In this document: one piece after another, positions 51,323 through 59,232 of the stretch
Numbering within the stretch: position 1 is the first letter of the stretch
Layout: every line of letters begins with the position of its first letter
Assembly: GCF_038397735.1 (NCBI RefSeq)
Contig: NZ_CP151635.1
Location: forward strand, 2,232,001-2,296,000
Source of the DNA: Microbacterium sp. LWH13-1.2
GTDB taxonomy: Bacteria; Actinomycetota; Actinomycetes; Actinomycetales; Microbacteriaceae
Length of the DNA: 64,000 bases
Direction: 5' to 3'
The notes under the pieces: generated by a model
Told to the model about the DNA's origin: nothing
Database searches by the model: none
What the model saw: only the letters and a program-made list of their open reading frames with translations
Made by a program: the position numbers and the translations under genes

Positions 51323-52224
51323 CAGAGACCCTCGTCTTGAGCCGTTGAGGTGTCGAGACCCGGCCGCCTCCGCGGGCGCGGCATCCTGGTGCCGAGCAGC
51401 TGCCCGACGTGCCGGTGGATGAACGGGACGAGTTCCGTGTGCTCGCCCGCATCCGCGCGAGTGAGCAGCTTCGTCATCACGTAGAGCTGCGAGATGACGC
51501 CGCCGTCGGACTCGAGATCGCCGCGAAAGCGTCGTGCCACCTGGTCGGCGGCGTGACGTACCGCGAGCGAGTGGCCGAGCAGGAAGGCCGCGTCATAGCC
51601 GCGTGGCGCGAGGCCCCAGGCCTCCCAGTCGGCGATCGCGAACGGCTCGCGGTGAAGATTGTTCCAGTGCAGGTCACCGTGTGCGGGCAGCCACTCGCGG
51701 GGGTCGATGTCCAGATCGATCCCGAAGAACACCGTGATTCGTCGACGCATGGTTTCGGGGTCCAGGACTCGCCGCTCGGTGGATGTCTCAGCGAGAGCTC
51801 TGAGACTGCGCTCGAGCTCGTCCCACCACCCGTCGTCGAGACCGGGGTTCCGTTCGAGGACCGCCGTCGATGCGCAGGCCCTGCCCGGCAGGAGGCTCAT
51901 GAGCTCGGCGCGATAGACCAGCGGGCCTTCTTCCCACGCACGCGCATCCAGCACCCGCGGCTTGGCCACGCCCCGGATCGACGTCGCGTCTCGATTGCCG
52001 GTCCACCAGTCCCCCTGCGCCTGCTCGCGGCGCGCCCACACCACGCGAAGCCACTGTCGCGATCCTGCATGCTCGACGGCTGATCCGATCGAACGATCGC
52101 GCCATCCGAAGCGGACCCGCCCGATCGCGTCGAGCCCGAGGTCGGCCAGCGCCCTCGAGTGCGCCATGCGCAGTGCTGTGCGCAGAGCGGTGCTGGGCGA
52201 GATCGCCATATCGACCGTGGTCAT
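51322..52224 (-). CDS. Aminoglycoside phosphotransferase (APH)-like protein heading the RiPP operon
   Basis: A 300-aa kinase-fold protein. The catalytic loop is WLPAHGDLHWNNLHREP (HGD at 182-184, Asn at about 188), and the metal-binding Asp lies in FAIADWEAWGLAPRGYDAAF. The N-lobe is weakly conserved. I chose ATG at 52224 because GGAGGAACTG is well spaced ahead of it; upstream ATGs at 52260 and 52278 lack good sites. Its stop overlaps the recognition-protein start. It may phosphorylate a peptide or small molecule, give self-protection, or be regulatory. I do not recall this gene as a standard daptide component. Confidence 0.7.
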   Translation of the reverse strand: MTTVDMAISPSTALRTALRMAHSRALADLGLDAIGRVRFGWRDRSIGSAVEHAGSRQWLRVVWARREQAQGDWWTGNRDATSIRGVAKPRVLDARAWEEGPLVYRAELMSLLPGRACASTAVLERNPGLDDGWWDELERSLRALAETSTERRVLDPETMRRRITVFFGIDLDIDPREWLPAHGDLHWNNLHREPFAIADWEAWGLAPRGYDAAFLLGHSLAVRHAADQVARRFRGDLESDGGVISQLYVMTKLLTRADAGEHTELVPFIHRHVGQLLGTRMPRPRRRPGLDTSTAQDEGL

Positions 52225-52444
52225 CAGTTCCTCCGAAGATCGTCCGCCAGGGGCAGTCATGCTCACGTATGACTGCATAACGTCTTCTTATGAAGGTAGA
52301 TACCTGGTGATGAGCCCCGCAAGGTCACCGAGGATCGCATACCGGTGCGACGGAATCTCGGCCCTGGCTGCCGCGAGTGGCGACTCCTTGACGGCTGGTC
52401 GTAGGCGGTCCGCGCGATCGGATAGACTGTTCAGGTTGTTCCTT
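52225..52444. other. Leader/promoter region of the RiPP operon
   Basis: About 220 bases before the first RiPP gene and tRNA-Ser. The part 52255-52310 is less GC-rich than its surroundings and carries imperfect inverted repeats on the minus strand (ACGTTATGCAGTCATACGT, 52283-52265, and CTTCATAAGAAG, 52297-52286). These could be operators or promoter elements. No protein gene is seen; frames starting at 52260 and 52278 read into the first gene. Confidence 0.5.
52423..52428 (+). promoter_or_regulatory. -10 box of tRNA-Ser
   Basis: TAGACT, 16 bases before the mature tRNA, the same box and spacing as for tRNA-Pro (15 bases). Confidence 0.5.
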
Positions 52445-52529
52445 GGTGACGTGTCCGAGCGGCCGAAGGAGCACGCTTGGAAAGCGTGTGTTGTGCAAGC
52501 AACCGCGGGTTCGAATCCCGCCGTCACCG
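52445..52529 (+). tRNA. tRNA-Ser(GGA)
   Basis: An 85-base class II tRNA. Acceptor GGTGACG (52445-52451) pairs with CGTCACC (52522-52528), with discriminator G. The anticodon stem CACGC/GCGTG encloses TTGGAAA, giving GGA. A long variable arm follows, then the T arm GGGTTCGAATCCC. CCA is not encoded. Confidence 0.97.
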
Positions 52530-52531
52530 CC
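52517..52531 (+). repeat. 15-bp direct repeat, copy 1 (3' end of tRNA-Ser)
   Basis: CCCGCCGTCACCGCC, covering the T-arm/acceptor 3' end of the tRNA plus two bases. An identical copy lies at 52630-52644. Confidence 0.9.
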
Positions 52532-52532
52532 G

Positions 52533-52578
52533 AAAAGCATGAAGGGTCTCCGCGCCAGCGGGGGCCCTTCATGCTTTT
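52533..52578 (+). terminator. Terminator after tRNA-Ser
   Basis: A 14-bp stem AAAAGCATGAAGGG / CCCTTCATGCTTTT, extended by CTCCGC/GCGGGG, ending in a T run: a canonical Rho-independent terminator. Confidence 0.95.
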
Positions 52579-52629
52579 TGTCGAGCATCGTGGGATTCGG
52601 GGAGGAGCGAGCGCAGCGAGCACCGGAGT

Positions 52630-52644
52630 CCCGCCGTCACCGCC
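52630..52644 (+). repeat. 15-bp direct repeat, copy 2
   Basis: CCCGCCGTCACCGCC, identical to the tRNA-Ser 3' end 113 bases upstream. tRNA 3' ends are common integration sites, so this may be a relict attachment site; the element itself would have to be gone. Confidence 0.6.
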
Positions 52645-52663
52645 AGCCCGCAGCCGACGAGGT

Positions 52664-53263
52664 CTAGCTGAACCGCACCCCGTAGCTCTGCCCGCCCGGC
52701 TCGGCCGGCAGCGGCGTCATGCCGAGCCGCTCGTAGAACGCGGCGGCACCCGTGTTCTTCGGGTCCATGCCCAGGTGCAGTCCGCGCACTCCGCGGCGTC
52801 TGAGCTCGGCGAACAGCGTCTCGATGAGCGCGCGTCCGAGGCCCTGCCCCTGTGTCTCGGGCAGCAGGTCGATGTGCAGGTGCGCCGGGTACTCCGCGGC
52901 ATTCGCGTTCCGTCCAGGCGCCTGGCTGAAGCCGTGCTCGATCATCCGCTCTTCGCGGGTCTTCGGCTCGGCCGCACGCGGATACCGCTCCTGCAGCGTC
53001 GGCCACCACTCGTCGCGGAACCAGGTGGCGAAAGCCTCCGTGTCGTCGGTCGCGACGATGTAGCCGATCACGCGTTCGTCGTCGGTCTCGACCACCCACG
53101 CGAGGTCCGGATGCCGTTCGGCATAGGGCACCGCGAAGAGGTCACCCCAGAGGGAATCGTCCGAGAAGATCCCGGTCGCGTCAGCGCCGGCGTCCGCGGT
53201 CCTCGTGCACACCTCGTACAGGGCTGCGCGGTCGGACGGACGATACGGGCGGATGCGAGACAC
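52664..53263 (-). CDS. GNAT-family N-acetyltransferase
   Basis: A 199-aa acetyltransferase. The acetyl-CoA loop is LLPETQGQGLGRALIETLF (motif A, Q/R-x-x-G-x-G/A), followed by GVRGLHLGMDPKNTGAAAFYERLGM. The central region is longer than in minimal GNATs and includes a WFRDEWWPTL helix, similar to the group related to eukaryotic O-GlcNAcase-like acetyltransferases. The start is GTG at 53263 with AGGAG upstream. The substrate is unknown. It converges on tRNA-Ser across the terminator and the repeat. Confidence 0.88.
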   Translation of the reverse strand: MSRIRPYRPSDRAALYEVCTRTADAGADATGIFSDDSLWGDLFAVPYAERHPDLAWVVETDDERVIGYIVATDDTEAFATWFRDEWWPTLQERYPRAAEPKTREERMIEHGFSQAPGRNANAAEYPAHLHIDLLPETQGQGLGRALIETLFAELRRRGVRGLHLGMDPKNTGAAAFYERLGMTPLPAEPGGQSYGVRFS

Positions 53264-53293
53264 GACGGCTCCTCGGTGAGTGGGGGTGTCCCG

Positions 53294-53929
53294 TCAGCCT
53301 ATCGGCGCGGATGCCTCCGCTCGGCGCGACGCCGACTGCACCCATGGCAGCATCACGGAGCCCAGCACGAGCACCACCCCGGCCCCGACGAGTGCACCGC
53401 CCAGAGTGTCCGTGGCCCAGTGGACCGAGAGCAGCGTGCGGGAGATGGCCATCGCGAGGACCCACAGGATTCCGAGGATCGCCGTCCACACGCGCGGGAA
53501 CACGAGCCACAGCACGACAGCGATCGTCGCCGCGTTGGCCGTATGACCCGAGGGGAACGAGCCGTAATCGCTCACCACGATCATGTCCTCCGGGCGCGCA
53601 CGTCCGAACAGCTGCTTGAGCAGCTGCACCGCTCCGGCACTGGCGAGGAACGCCGCGGCGGCGAACACCGCAGCACGCCATCGCCGAGCGAGCAGCAGCG
53701 CGATGATCATCAGGAGCGGCACGAGGAGGATGGCCACCCACCCGCCGCCGATGTCGTTGAGGATCAGCGCGAACGACAGCATCCACTCAGCGCGGTACGT
53801 GCTGATCGTCTCGTTCCACCAGGTGTCGAACCCCGGAGGCTCGGTGTACCCGAACACGATCGCCGCTCCGAGGAGCGTCGCCGCGACGAGCATCCCTATT
53901 CCCCACCACAGCAGCGTTCGTCGTCTCAT
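53294..53929 (-). CDS. PAP2-family membrane phosphatase
   Basis: A 211-aa polytopic lipid phosphatase. All three signature motifs are present: KQLFGRARP (C1), PSGH in YGSFPSGHTANA (C2) and SRTLLSVHWATD (C3). About six helices are seen. Members dephosphorylate phosphatidic acid, undecaprenyl or similar isoprenoid pyrophosphates at the outer membrane face; the exact lipid is unknown. ATG at 53929. It follows the exporter gene after about 30 bases. Confidence 0.92.
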   Translation of the reverse strand: MRRRTLLWWGIGMLVAATLLGAAIVFGYTEPPGFDTWWNETISTYRAEWMLSFALILNDIGGGWVAILLVPLLMIIALLLARRWRAAVFAAAAFLASAGAVQLLKQLFGRARPEDMIVVSDYGSFPSGHTANAATIAVVLWLVFPRVWTAILGILWVLAMAISRTLLSVHWATDTLGGALVGAGVVLVLGSVMLPWVQSASRRAEASAPIG

Positions 53930-53959
53930 CGAACCATTCTGCCCGGTGGATGCTGAATA

Positions 53960-55324
53960 TCAGGGAGCCAGCATGCCGACAGTCCGGGGGCGCACGATCA
54001 GCCACAGCGACAGAACGCCGATCGCCGCGCATCCGACCATGACCGAGGCCATGGTCGTCGCGGTGATTCCCGCCCCCTGGGAGACCCAGCCGACGACCGG
54101 CGAGATCAGCCCCGCAACACCGAAGTTGGTGGCTCCGATGACGGACGCCGCGGTGCCTGCCGCTTTGCCGTGCCTGTCGAGCGCGAGCACCTGCACGTTC
54201 GGGAACGTGAAGCCGCAGGCCGTCATGAAGACGAACAGCGGGACGACCGTGCCCCAGAGGCCGAGGCCCAGCTGGTCCGTGACGATGATCGCCGCTCCCG
54301 CGAGCAGCAGCACCGCGGTCGAGTAGGCCATGACCCACTGAGGACCGAAGCGCGCCGCGAGGCGCGAAGCGGTCTGCACACCGGCGACGACACCGAGGGA
54401 GTTCACCGCGAACAGGAGGCCGTACTGCTGGGCATCCAGTCCGTGCGTCTGCTGGAACAGGAACGGCGAGGCGGAGAGATACGAGAACAGACCCGAGAAG
54501 GTCATGCCGCCGATGATCAGCACACCGATGAAGACCCGGTCGGAGAACACCGAGCGGTAGCGCTGCAGGACGGTCGCGCCGCCCTTCTCCTGCCGCCGGG
54601 CGATGGGGAGCGTCTCGGGGATGAAGACGATGGCCGATACGAGCATCACCACGCCGTAGAGCGCGAGCACGACGAAGATCCCCCGCCAGGGCATGAGGGT
54701 GAGCAGCCACGAGCCGATCAGGGGCGCGATGACCGGCGCCACGCCCGACACCAGGGCGAGGCGCGACAGCATCACGACCAGGCGGCGTCCGCCGAACAGG
54801 TCGCGCACGATCGCCATCGCGACGACGCCACCGGCAGCGGCACCGACACCCATGAGAACGCGAGCGCCGCTGAGCAGGGGCAGGGTCGGGGCGTAGGCCG
54901 CCGCGGCACTGGCCAGCACGTGCAGCGCGGTCACGGCGATCAGAGGGATGCGGCGTCCGACCTTGTCGCTGAGCGGACCCACCACGAGCTGCCCGAGCGC
55001 GAAGCCGATCATGGTGCCGGTGAGGGTGAGCTGGATGGCCGCGGCCGTGGTCTCGAAGTCCTGCTCGAGCACGGGGAATGCCGGCAGGTAGAGGTCGATC
55101 GTGAACGGGCCGAGCGCGGTGAGCGCACCGAGCAGCACGATGTACAGCGCGCGGCGGCCGTTCGAGATCGAGTCGCCGGGGTGCAGCATGATCGGCGCCG
55201 TGGCGGGGTTCGATCCGAGGGTGCGGATCGCGCCCGTGGACGACGGGATGCGGATGCTGCCGGTGGCCGTGCGCTCGGTGGCGGAGGTCGTCGGGATGGA
55301 GTCAGTGCGTGGAGCGTCGGGCAC
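53960..55324 (-). CDS. Multidrug efflux MFS transporter (Bcr/CflA type)
   Basis: A 454-aa major facilitator with 12 helices. Motif A is seen in FALGQLVVGPLSDKVGRRIPL, and the Bcr-type N-terminus in ALTALGPFTIDLYLPAFPVL. The first 45-50 residues are a Ser/Thr-rich cytosolic extension. GTG at 55324 is chosen for the GGAAGGAC site upstream; an upstream ATG at 55513 would add 63 unlikely residues. It probably exports drugs or amino-acid-derived compounds by proton antiport. The nearby RiPP operon has its own ABC exporter, so no link is implied. Confidence 0.9.
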   Translation of the reverse strand: MPDAPRTDSIPTTSATERTATGSIRIPSSTGAIRTLGSNPATAPIMLHPGDSISNGRRALYIVLLGALTALGPFTIDLYLPAFPVLEQDFETTAAAIQLTLTGTMIGFALGQLVVGPLSDKVGRRIPLIAVTALHVLASAAAAYAPTLPLLSGARVLMGVGAAAGGVVAMAIVRDLFGGRRLVVMLSRLALVSGVAPVIAPLIGSWLLTLMPWRGIFVVLALYGVVMLVSAIVFIPETLPIARRQEKGGATVLQRYRSVFSDRVFIGVLIIGGMTFSGLFSYLSASPFLFQQTHGLDAQQYGLLFAVNSLGVVAGVQTASRLAARFGPQWVMAYSTAVLLLAGAAIIVTDQLGLGLWGTVVPLFVFMTACGFTFPNVQVLALDRHGKAAGTAASVIGATNFGVAGLISPVVGWVSQGAGITATTMASVMVGCAAIGVLSLWLIVRPRTVGMLAP

Positions 55325-55477
55325 GACGGTCCTTCCGGAGTTCGAGGGGATGAGGTCGAGTCGCGAGAGCGGCCGAATCGTCGATGAGATCTCGAAACGA
55401 TTCGATTCGGGCGAAGTCTCCATGTTACAGCTCAGGCGTGCACCGGCACATCCCGACGGATGCACCTTCATGCCGAA

Positions 55478-55524
55478 AAGACGGATGGATGCCGAAACGC
55501 GCGGTCTCGGCATCCATCCGTCTT
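55478..55524 (-). terminator. Terminator after metB
   Basis: An 18-bp perfect stem, AAGACGGATGGATGCCGA (55478-55495) with its complement at 55507-55524, and an 11-base loop. On the minus strand it is followed by TTTTC, so it ends metB transcription before the MFS gene. Confidence 0.88.
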
Positions 55525-55571
55525 CTGAGCAGGCGTCTGTGCGGCCTGCGGGCAGACGGTGTCCGGCGGAG

Positions 55572-56723
55572 TCAGCGGAGCCGCGCGAGCCCCCGCTCGA
55601 GGTCGGCGATCAGGTCGTCGACGCCCTCGATGCCCACCGAGAGGCGCACGACGTTCTCGGGCACGGCGAGCTCGGTGCCGCGCACCGAGGCGTGAGTCAT
55701 GTCCGGCGGGTATCCGATGAGGGACTCGACCCCGCCGAGCGACTCGGCGAGCTGGAAGAGCTCGGTCGACTCGGCGAAGGCCTTCGCGGCCGCAGCTCCC
55801 GCGGACAGGCCGAGTGAGAGCATCCCGCCGAAGCCGCTCATCTGGCGAGCAGCGATGTCGTGGCCCGGGTGCGAGGCGAGACCCGGGTAGTAGACGGTCT
55901 CGAACTCGGGGCGGGCGGCCGCCCACTCGGCGATCGCCTGCGCGTTCTCGGAGTGCTGACGAACCCGCACGGCGAGAGTCTTGATGCCACGCGTCGTGAG
56001 CCACGCGTCGAGCGGAGCCGAGACCGCGCCGACGGCGAACTGCTGGAACTTGATCTGCTCGAAGAAGCGGTCGTCACCGAAGACCACGGCGCCGCCCAGC
56101 ACATCCGAGTGCCCGCCGAGGTACTTCGTAGTGGAGTGCACGACCAGATCGGCCCCGAGCGAGAGGGGCTGCTGCAGCGCGGGCGATGCGAACGTGTTGT
56201 CGACGACCGCGATCGCCCCGGATGCGTGCGCGATCTCGGCGATGAGCGCGATGTCGACGATCTTCAGCAGCGGGTTGCTGGGGGTCTCGACCCAGACGAT
56301 CTTCGTCTCGGGGCGGATCGCCGCGCGCAGCGCGTCGGAATCCGACAGCTCGACCGTGGTGGTCTCGATGCCCCACGGCGCGAGCACCTTGGTGAGCAGA
56401 CGGTACGTGCCGCCGTAGACGTCGTTGCCGAGCACGATATGGTCGCCGGGCTTGAGGATGCCGCGCAGCAGCGCGTCTTCCGCCGCGAGGCCCGAGGCGA
56501 ACGACAGCGCGCTCGCCCCTCCTTCGAGAGCGGCGAGCTGCGTCTCGAGCGACGAGCGCGTCGGGTTGCCCGCACGGTTGTACTCGTATCCGTCGCGGAA
56601 TCCCCCGATGCCGTCCTGCACATGCGTGGAGGCCTGATAGATCGGCGGGATGATCGACCCCGTGGTCGGGTCAGGCGCCTGACCTGCGTGGATGGCTCGG
56701 GTGGCGAAAGCATGCTCGGACAT
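55572..56723 (-). CDS. metB: Cystathionine gamma-synthase / trans-sulfuration enzyme
   Basis: PLP enzyme that joins an O-acylhomoserine with cysteine to form cystathionine. 383 aa: PPIYQASTHVQ near the N-terminus, EYNRAGNPTRSSLE, the cofactor block ASGLAAEDALL, and the PLP Lys (about 198) in HSTTKYLGGHSDVLGG. Actinobacterial members of this family can also act as gamma-lyases. It follows cbs by 77 bases on the same strand, and the pair forms a homocysteine/cysteine interconversion unit. ATG at 56723. Confidence 0.93.
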   Translation of the reverse strand: MSEHAFATRAIHAGQAPDPTTGSIIPPIYQASTHVQDGIGGFRDGYEYNRAGNPTRSSLETQLAALEGGASALSFASGLAAEDALLRGILKPGDHIVLGNDVYGGTYRLLTKVLAPWGIETTTVELSDSDALRAAIRPETKIVWVETPSNPLLKIVDIALIAEIAHASGAIAVVDNTFASPALQQPLSLGADLVVHSTTKYLGGHSDVLGGAVVFGDDRFFEQIKFQQFAVGAVSAPLDAWLTTRGIKTLAVRVRQHSENAQAIAEWAAARPEFETVYYPGLASHPGHDIAARQMSGFGGMLSLGLSAGAAAAKAFAESTELFQLAESLGGVESLIGYPPDMTHASVRGTELAVPENVVRLSVGIEGVDDLIADLERGLARLR

Positions 56724-56800
56724 GTCTCTCAGCCTACGTCGACCCCGACACCGACATCCGGCCCTGTTACGCCCGGCGTCAGCACGACGTCCGTGCGGCG

Positions 56801-58177
56801 TCAGCGTGAGATGTACGAGAGCAGGTCCTGGCGCGTGAGCACCGTGTGCGGCTTGCCGTCGGAGGTCACGAGCAGGGCGTCGACGTCGGCGAGCGCCGAC
56901 CTCGCCTGCGCGAGAGGAGCATGGATGCCGATGAGCGGCAGCCGCTCCCCCACGTGATCGCCCACGGCGTCCGCCGGCTTCGCGTCGCCCCGGAACAGCA
57001 GGTCGAGCAGGCCCTTCTCATCGACGGTGCCGACGACCTCGCCCATCATCACCGGGGGCTCGGCGCTGAGGACCACGAGCTGCGACACGTCGTACTCGGT
57101 CATCATGCCGATGGCCTCGAGCACGGTGTCGGTCGGGTGCGCATGCACGAGCGCCGGGATGCCGTCGCCGAGGCGCGACGAGCGCGCAGCCAGCACATCG
57201 GCGACCGTCTCGCCCTCCTCCACCTCGCTGAACCCGTAGGAGCGCATCCACCCGTCGTTGAAGATCTTGCTCAGGTAGCCGCGCCCGCCGTCGGGGAGCA
57301 GCACCACCATGACGGCATCCGCCGGAAGCTCCCGGGCCACGCGCAGCGCGCCGACCACGGCCATGCCGCTCGATCCGCCGACGAGGATGCCTTCTTCCCG
57401 CGCGAGCCGCCGGGTCATCGCGAACGATTCTGCGTCGCCGACCGCGACGATCTCGTGCGGGATCTTCGGGTCGTAGGCGCCGGGCCAGATGTCCTCTCCG
57501 ACCCCCTCGACCAGGTACGGCCGTCCGGTGCCGCCGCTGTAGACGCTGCCCTCGGGATCGATCCCGACGATGCGCACGCGATCGTCCGAGACCTCGCGCA
57601 GGTACCGTCCCGTGCCCGTGATCGTGCCGCCGGTGCCGACACCCGCGACGAAGTGCGTGACCGCGCCGTCGGTGTCACGCCAGATCTCGGGACCGGTGGT
57701 CTCGTAGTGGCTGCGAGGGCCGTTCGGGTTCTCGTACTGATTCGGCTTGAACGCGCCGGGGATCTCGCGGGCGAGGCGATCGCTCACGCTGTAGTACGAC
57801 TCGGGGCTGTCTGCCGCGACCGAGGTCGGTGTGACGACGACCTCGGCACCGTAGGCGCGAAGGACGTCGATCTTGTCCTCACCGACCTTGTCCGGCAGCA
57901 CGAAGACGCATTTGTACCCGCGCTGCTGCGCGACGAGCGCCAGGCCCACCCCGGTGTTGCCGCTCGTCGGCTCGACGATCGTGCCTCCGGGCCGCAGGTC
58001 GCCCGAGGCCTCGGCCGCGTCGATGATCCGCGAGGCGATGCGATCCTTCGCGGATCCGCCGGGGTTGAGGTATTCGAGCTTCACGAGCACGGTGCACTCC
58101 ACACCCTCGGTGACGTGCTGGAGCTTCACGAGGGGCGTGTTGCCGACGAGGTCGACGATGGAGTCTGCGTACTTCAT
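56801..58177 (-). CDS. cbs: Cystathionine beta-synthase with C-terminal CBS pair
   Basis: PLP enzyme that condenses serine with homocysteine. 458 aa: fold-type II domain (about 1-320) with PLP Lys44 in NPGGSAKDRIA, the EPTSGNTGVGLA loop, and GTGGTITGTGRYL. Two CBS domains follow (about 340-458, ALVHAHPTDTVLEAIGMM), which may bind a SAM-like regulator. The heme-binding N-terminus of animal CBS is absent, as in bacteria. ATG at 58177 has no ribosome site but TACGCT 6 bases upstream, so the mRNA is likely leaderless. It precedes metB. Confidence 0.93.
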   Translation of the reverse strand: MKYADSIVDLVGNTPLVKLQHVTEGVECTVLVKLEYLNPGGSAKDRIASRIIDAAEASGDLRPGGTIVEPTSGNTGVGLALVAQQRGYKCVFVLPDKVGEDKIDVLRAYGAEVVVTPTSVAADSPESYYSVSDRLAREIPGAFKPNQYENPNGPRSHYETTGPEIWRDTDGAVTHFVAGVGTGGTITGTGRYLREVSDDRVRIVGIDPEGSVYSGGTGRPYLVEGVGEDIWPGAYDPKIPHEIVAVGDAESFAMTRRLAREEGILVGGSSGMAVVGALRVARELPADAVMVVLLPDGGRGYLSKIFNDGWMRSYGFSEVEEGETVADVLAARSSRLGDGIPALVHAHPTDTVLEAIGMMTEYDVSQLVVLSAEPPVMMGEVVGTVDEKGLLDLLFRGDAKPADAVGDHVGERLPLIGIHAPLAQARSALADVDALLVTSDGKPHTVLTRQDLLSYISR

Positions 58178-58183
58178 GTTCAC

Positions 58184-58189
58184 AGCGTA
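58184..58189 (-). promoter_or_regulatory. -10 box of a leaderless cbs transcript
   Basis: TACGCT on the minus strand, 6 bases before ATG 58177, so transcription would begin at the start codon. A hairpin overlaps just upstream. Confidence 0.4.
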
Positions 58190-58195
58190 CGTGCG

Positions 58196-58240
58196 ACGAT
58201 GCCGCGACCGGGGTTGTGTTGCACCCGGTCGCGGCATCGT
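58196..58240. terminator. Terminator after the sugar ABC permease operon
   Basis: A 17-bp perfect stem ACGATGCCGCGACCGGG (58196-58212) / complement (58224-58240), 11-base loop. It ends the minus-strand transporter operon and sits just before the cbs promoter. There is no T tract, which is common in actinobacteria. Confidence 0.82.
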
Positions 58241-58266
58241 GTGTTCCGCAGTTCTGAGAGAGGCGA

Positions 58267-59232
58267 TCAGCCCTTCGTCGAACCCGCCAGGAGTCCTCGC
58301 ACGAAGTATCGCTGGAGCGAGAAGAACACGATCAGCGGGATGATGATCGACACGAAGGCGCCTGCGGTGAGCAGGTACCAGTCGTTCCCTCGGGTTCCCG
58401 TGATCTCCGCCAACAGCTTCGTGATCGGAGCAGCTGCTCCGTCGGCGAACACGAGGGCGACGAGCAGGTCGTTCCAGACCCAGAGGAACTGGAAGATCGC
58501 GACCGAGGCGATGGCCGGCATCGTCAGCGGCAGCACGACCCGGAAGAAGATCTGTCCACGCGATGCACCGTCGACACGTGCGGCCTCGATGATCTCGCCG
58601 GGGATCTCCGACATGAAGTTGTGCAGCAGATAGATCGCCAGCGGCAGCGCGAACATCGAGTGCGCGATCCACACCTGTGCGTACCCCGACGATGCGTCCA
58701 GCGGCAGGGTGACCTGCAGTCCGAAGAGATTGATGCCGCGGGAGAACGATGACAACAGCGGCACGAGGGCCATCTGGATGGGCACGATCTGGAGCGCGAA
58801 CACGAAGATGAACAGCGCGTTGCGTCCCTTGAAGTCGATCCAGGCGAACGCGTAGGCGGCCATCGAGGCGATCATCAACGGGATGACGGTCGCGGGAATC
58901 GTGATCGCGATCGAGTTGACGAACGATTCGAGGATCGTCAGCTGGGTCGTTCCGGACTGCAGCACGTCGACGTAGTTCTCGAGGGTCACCTGCGGGTTGG
59001 CGAAGAACTCCCACCACCCGCTGGACTGGATCTGATCGCGCGGACGGAACGACGAGATGAACAGGCCGAGCGTCGGGATCGTCCACAGCACCGCGATCAG
59101 GATCGATCCGACGGATGCCCACGGACGCGACAGCTTCTTGCGCGCACGCCCGGCTGCGGCATCGAGGCCGCCTCCGGTGGTGATCGCTCGTGTGCTGGTC
59201 GCGCCGGTCTGGGTCTTCAGCGTGTCGCTCAT
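58267..59232 (-). CDS. ABC sugar transporter permease (AglG/MalG-like)
   Basis: A 321-aa inner permease with six helices and the EAA loop IEAARVDGASRGQIFFRVVLP that docks the ATPase. A longish cytosolic N-terminus (about 1-40) precedes the first helix. ATG at 59232 shares one base with the AglF-like stop (TGATG). With the binding protein and first permease it forms an importer of CUT1 type, resembling alpha-glucoside (Agl) systems. No ATPase gene is in the window; a shared MsiK-type ATPase elsewhere is expected. Confidence 0.9.
   Translation of the reverse strand: MSDTLKTQTGATSTRAITTGGGLDAAAGRARKKLSRPWASVGSILIAVLWTIPTLGLFISSFRPRDQIQSSGWWEFFANPQVTLENYVDVLQSGTTQLTILESFVNSIAITIPATVIPLMIASMAAYAFAWIDFKGRNALFIFVFALQIVPIQMALVPLLSSFSRGINLFGLQVTLPLDASSGYAQVWIAHSMFALPLAIYLLHNFMSEIPGEIIEAARVDGASRGQIFFRVVLPLTMPAIASVAIFQFLWVWNDLLVALVFADGAAAPITKLLAEITGTRGNDWYLLTAGAFVSIIIPLIVFFSLQRYFVRGLLAGSTKG

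Noticed and set aside
53960-55324. MFS exporter as part of the daptide cluster
   Set aside because: It is separated from the operon by tRNA-Ser, a terminator and two unrelated genes, and the cluster has its own ABC exporter.
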